In this document: in pieces, positions 21,246 to 21,323 of the stretch | How positions within the stretch are numbered: position 1 is the stretch's first letter | Layout of the letters: the number at the start of each line of letters is the position of its first letter | Origin: Acidobacteriota bacterium | GTDB lineage: Bacteria; Acidobacteriota; Vicinamibacteria; Vicinamibacterales; 2-12-FULL-66-21 | NCBI GenBank assembly: GCA_013694845.1 | Contig: JACDBQ010000840.1 | Span: forward strand, 1-21,323 | Direction of reading: 5' to 3' | DNA length: 21,323 nucleotides | Made by a program: the position numbers and the translations under genes | Notes under the pieces: model-generated | The model's input: the letters and a program-made list of their open reading frames with translations, nothing else | The model's database searches: none | Told to the model about the DNA's origin: nothing

Positions 21246-21323
21246 GGCGCCGCTGAACAGAATGTCGCCGCGCTCGTAGGCCAGCGCCTGCGTGGGTATA
21301 TATTAATGTGTGCTGGCCGGTAG

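Overview
The window is a GC-rich, gene-dense bacterial chromosomal segment with strong G/C preference at third codon positions. Nothing indicates phage, plasmid, IS or CRISPR origin. Several features fit Acidobacteriota, most likely a Vicinamibacteria-like soil lineage: a CadC-type winged-helix regulator, a Ser/Thr kinase with a helical extracytoplasmic domain, an exported D-aminoacylase-like amidohydrolase, and the tail of an acidobacterial-type MacB/FtsX-like permease. The taxonomy is inferred from gene content only. Both ends cut through genes, so this looks like a contig or an arbitrary slice.

Layout. (1) 1-1692, minus: a compact operon of an ArsR-type repressor, a SAM-dependent methyltransferase and S-adenosylhomocysteine hydrolase (ahcY, cut by the left edge), with a consensus-like promoter and an operator-like palindrome in front. 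(2) 1691-8155: housekeeping and accessory genes, namely a class II DNA photolyase, an exported amidohydrolase, two small membrane-associated proteins sharing a similar hydrophobic module (the second also has an SRPBCC domain), an SDR oxidoreductase, an 83-residue charged protein, a permease remnant and a hot-dog thioesterase. (3) 8172-16932, minus: six tightly packed genes with overlaps or gaps of at most 11 nt. In transcription order they are an FHA protein, a 32-residue one-helix membrane protein, a membrane PP2C phosphatase with an extracytoplasmic beta-helix, a membrane Ser/Thr kinase, a single-polypeptide SEDS glycosyltransferase-class B PBP fusion, and a second, degenerate FHA protein. 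(4) 17026-19991, plus, divergent from region 3: a winged-helix/FHA regulator, an osmolyte-type ABC ATPase and a permease/substrate-binding-protein fusion. (5) 19974-21323, minus: a GNAT acetyltransferase and an N-terminally incomplete HpcH/HpaI aldolase-like gene.

The most interesting part is regions 3 and 4 together. The parts list matches the actinobacterial fhaA-fhaB-pstP-rodA-pbpA-pknA-pknB locus, which controls peptidoglycan synthesis by Ser/Thr phosphorylation. Here, however, RodA and PbpA are fused, a membrane microprotein is interleaved, and the divergent arm links an EmbR-like phosphopeptide-reading regulator to an osmolyte importer. My hypothesis is a phospho-signalling unit that coordinates wall synthesis with turgor or osmolyte uptake.

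No gene-free stretch exceeds 300 bases. The longest gaps are 7129-7332 and 7585-7744, and both are described below. I saw no tRNA, rRNA, recognisable riboswitch or strong intrinsic terminator.
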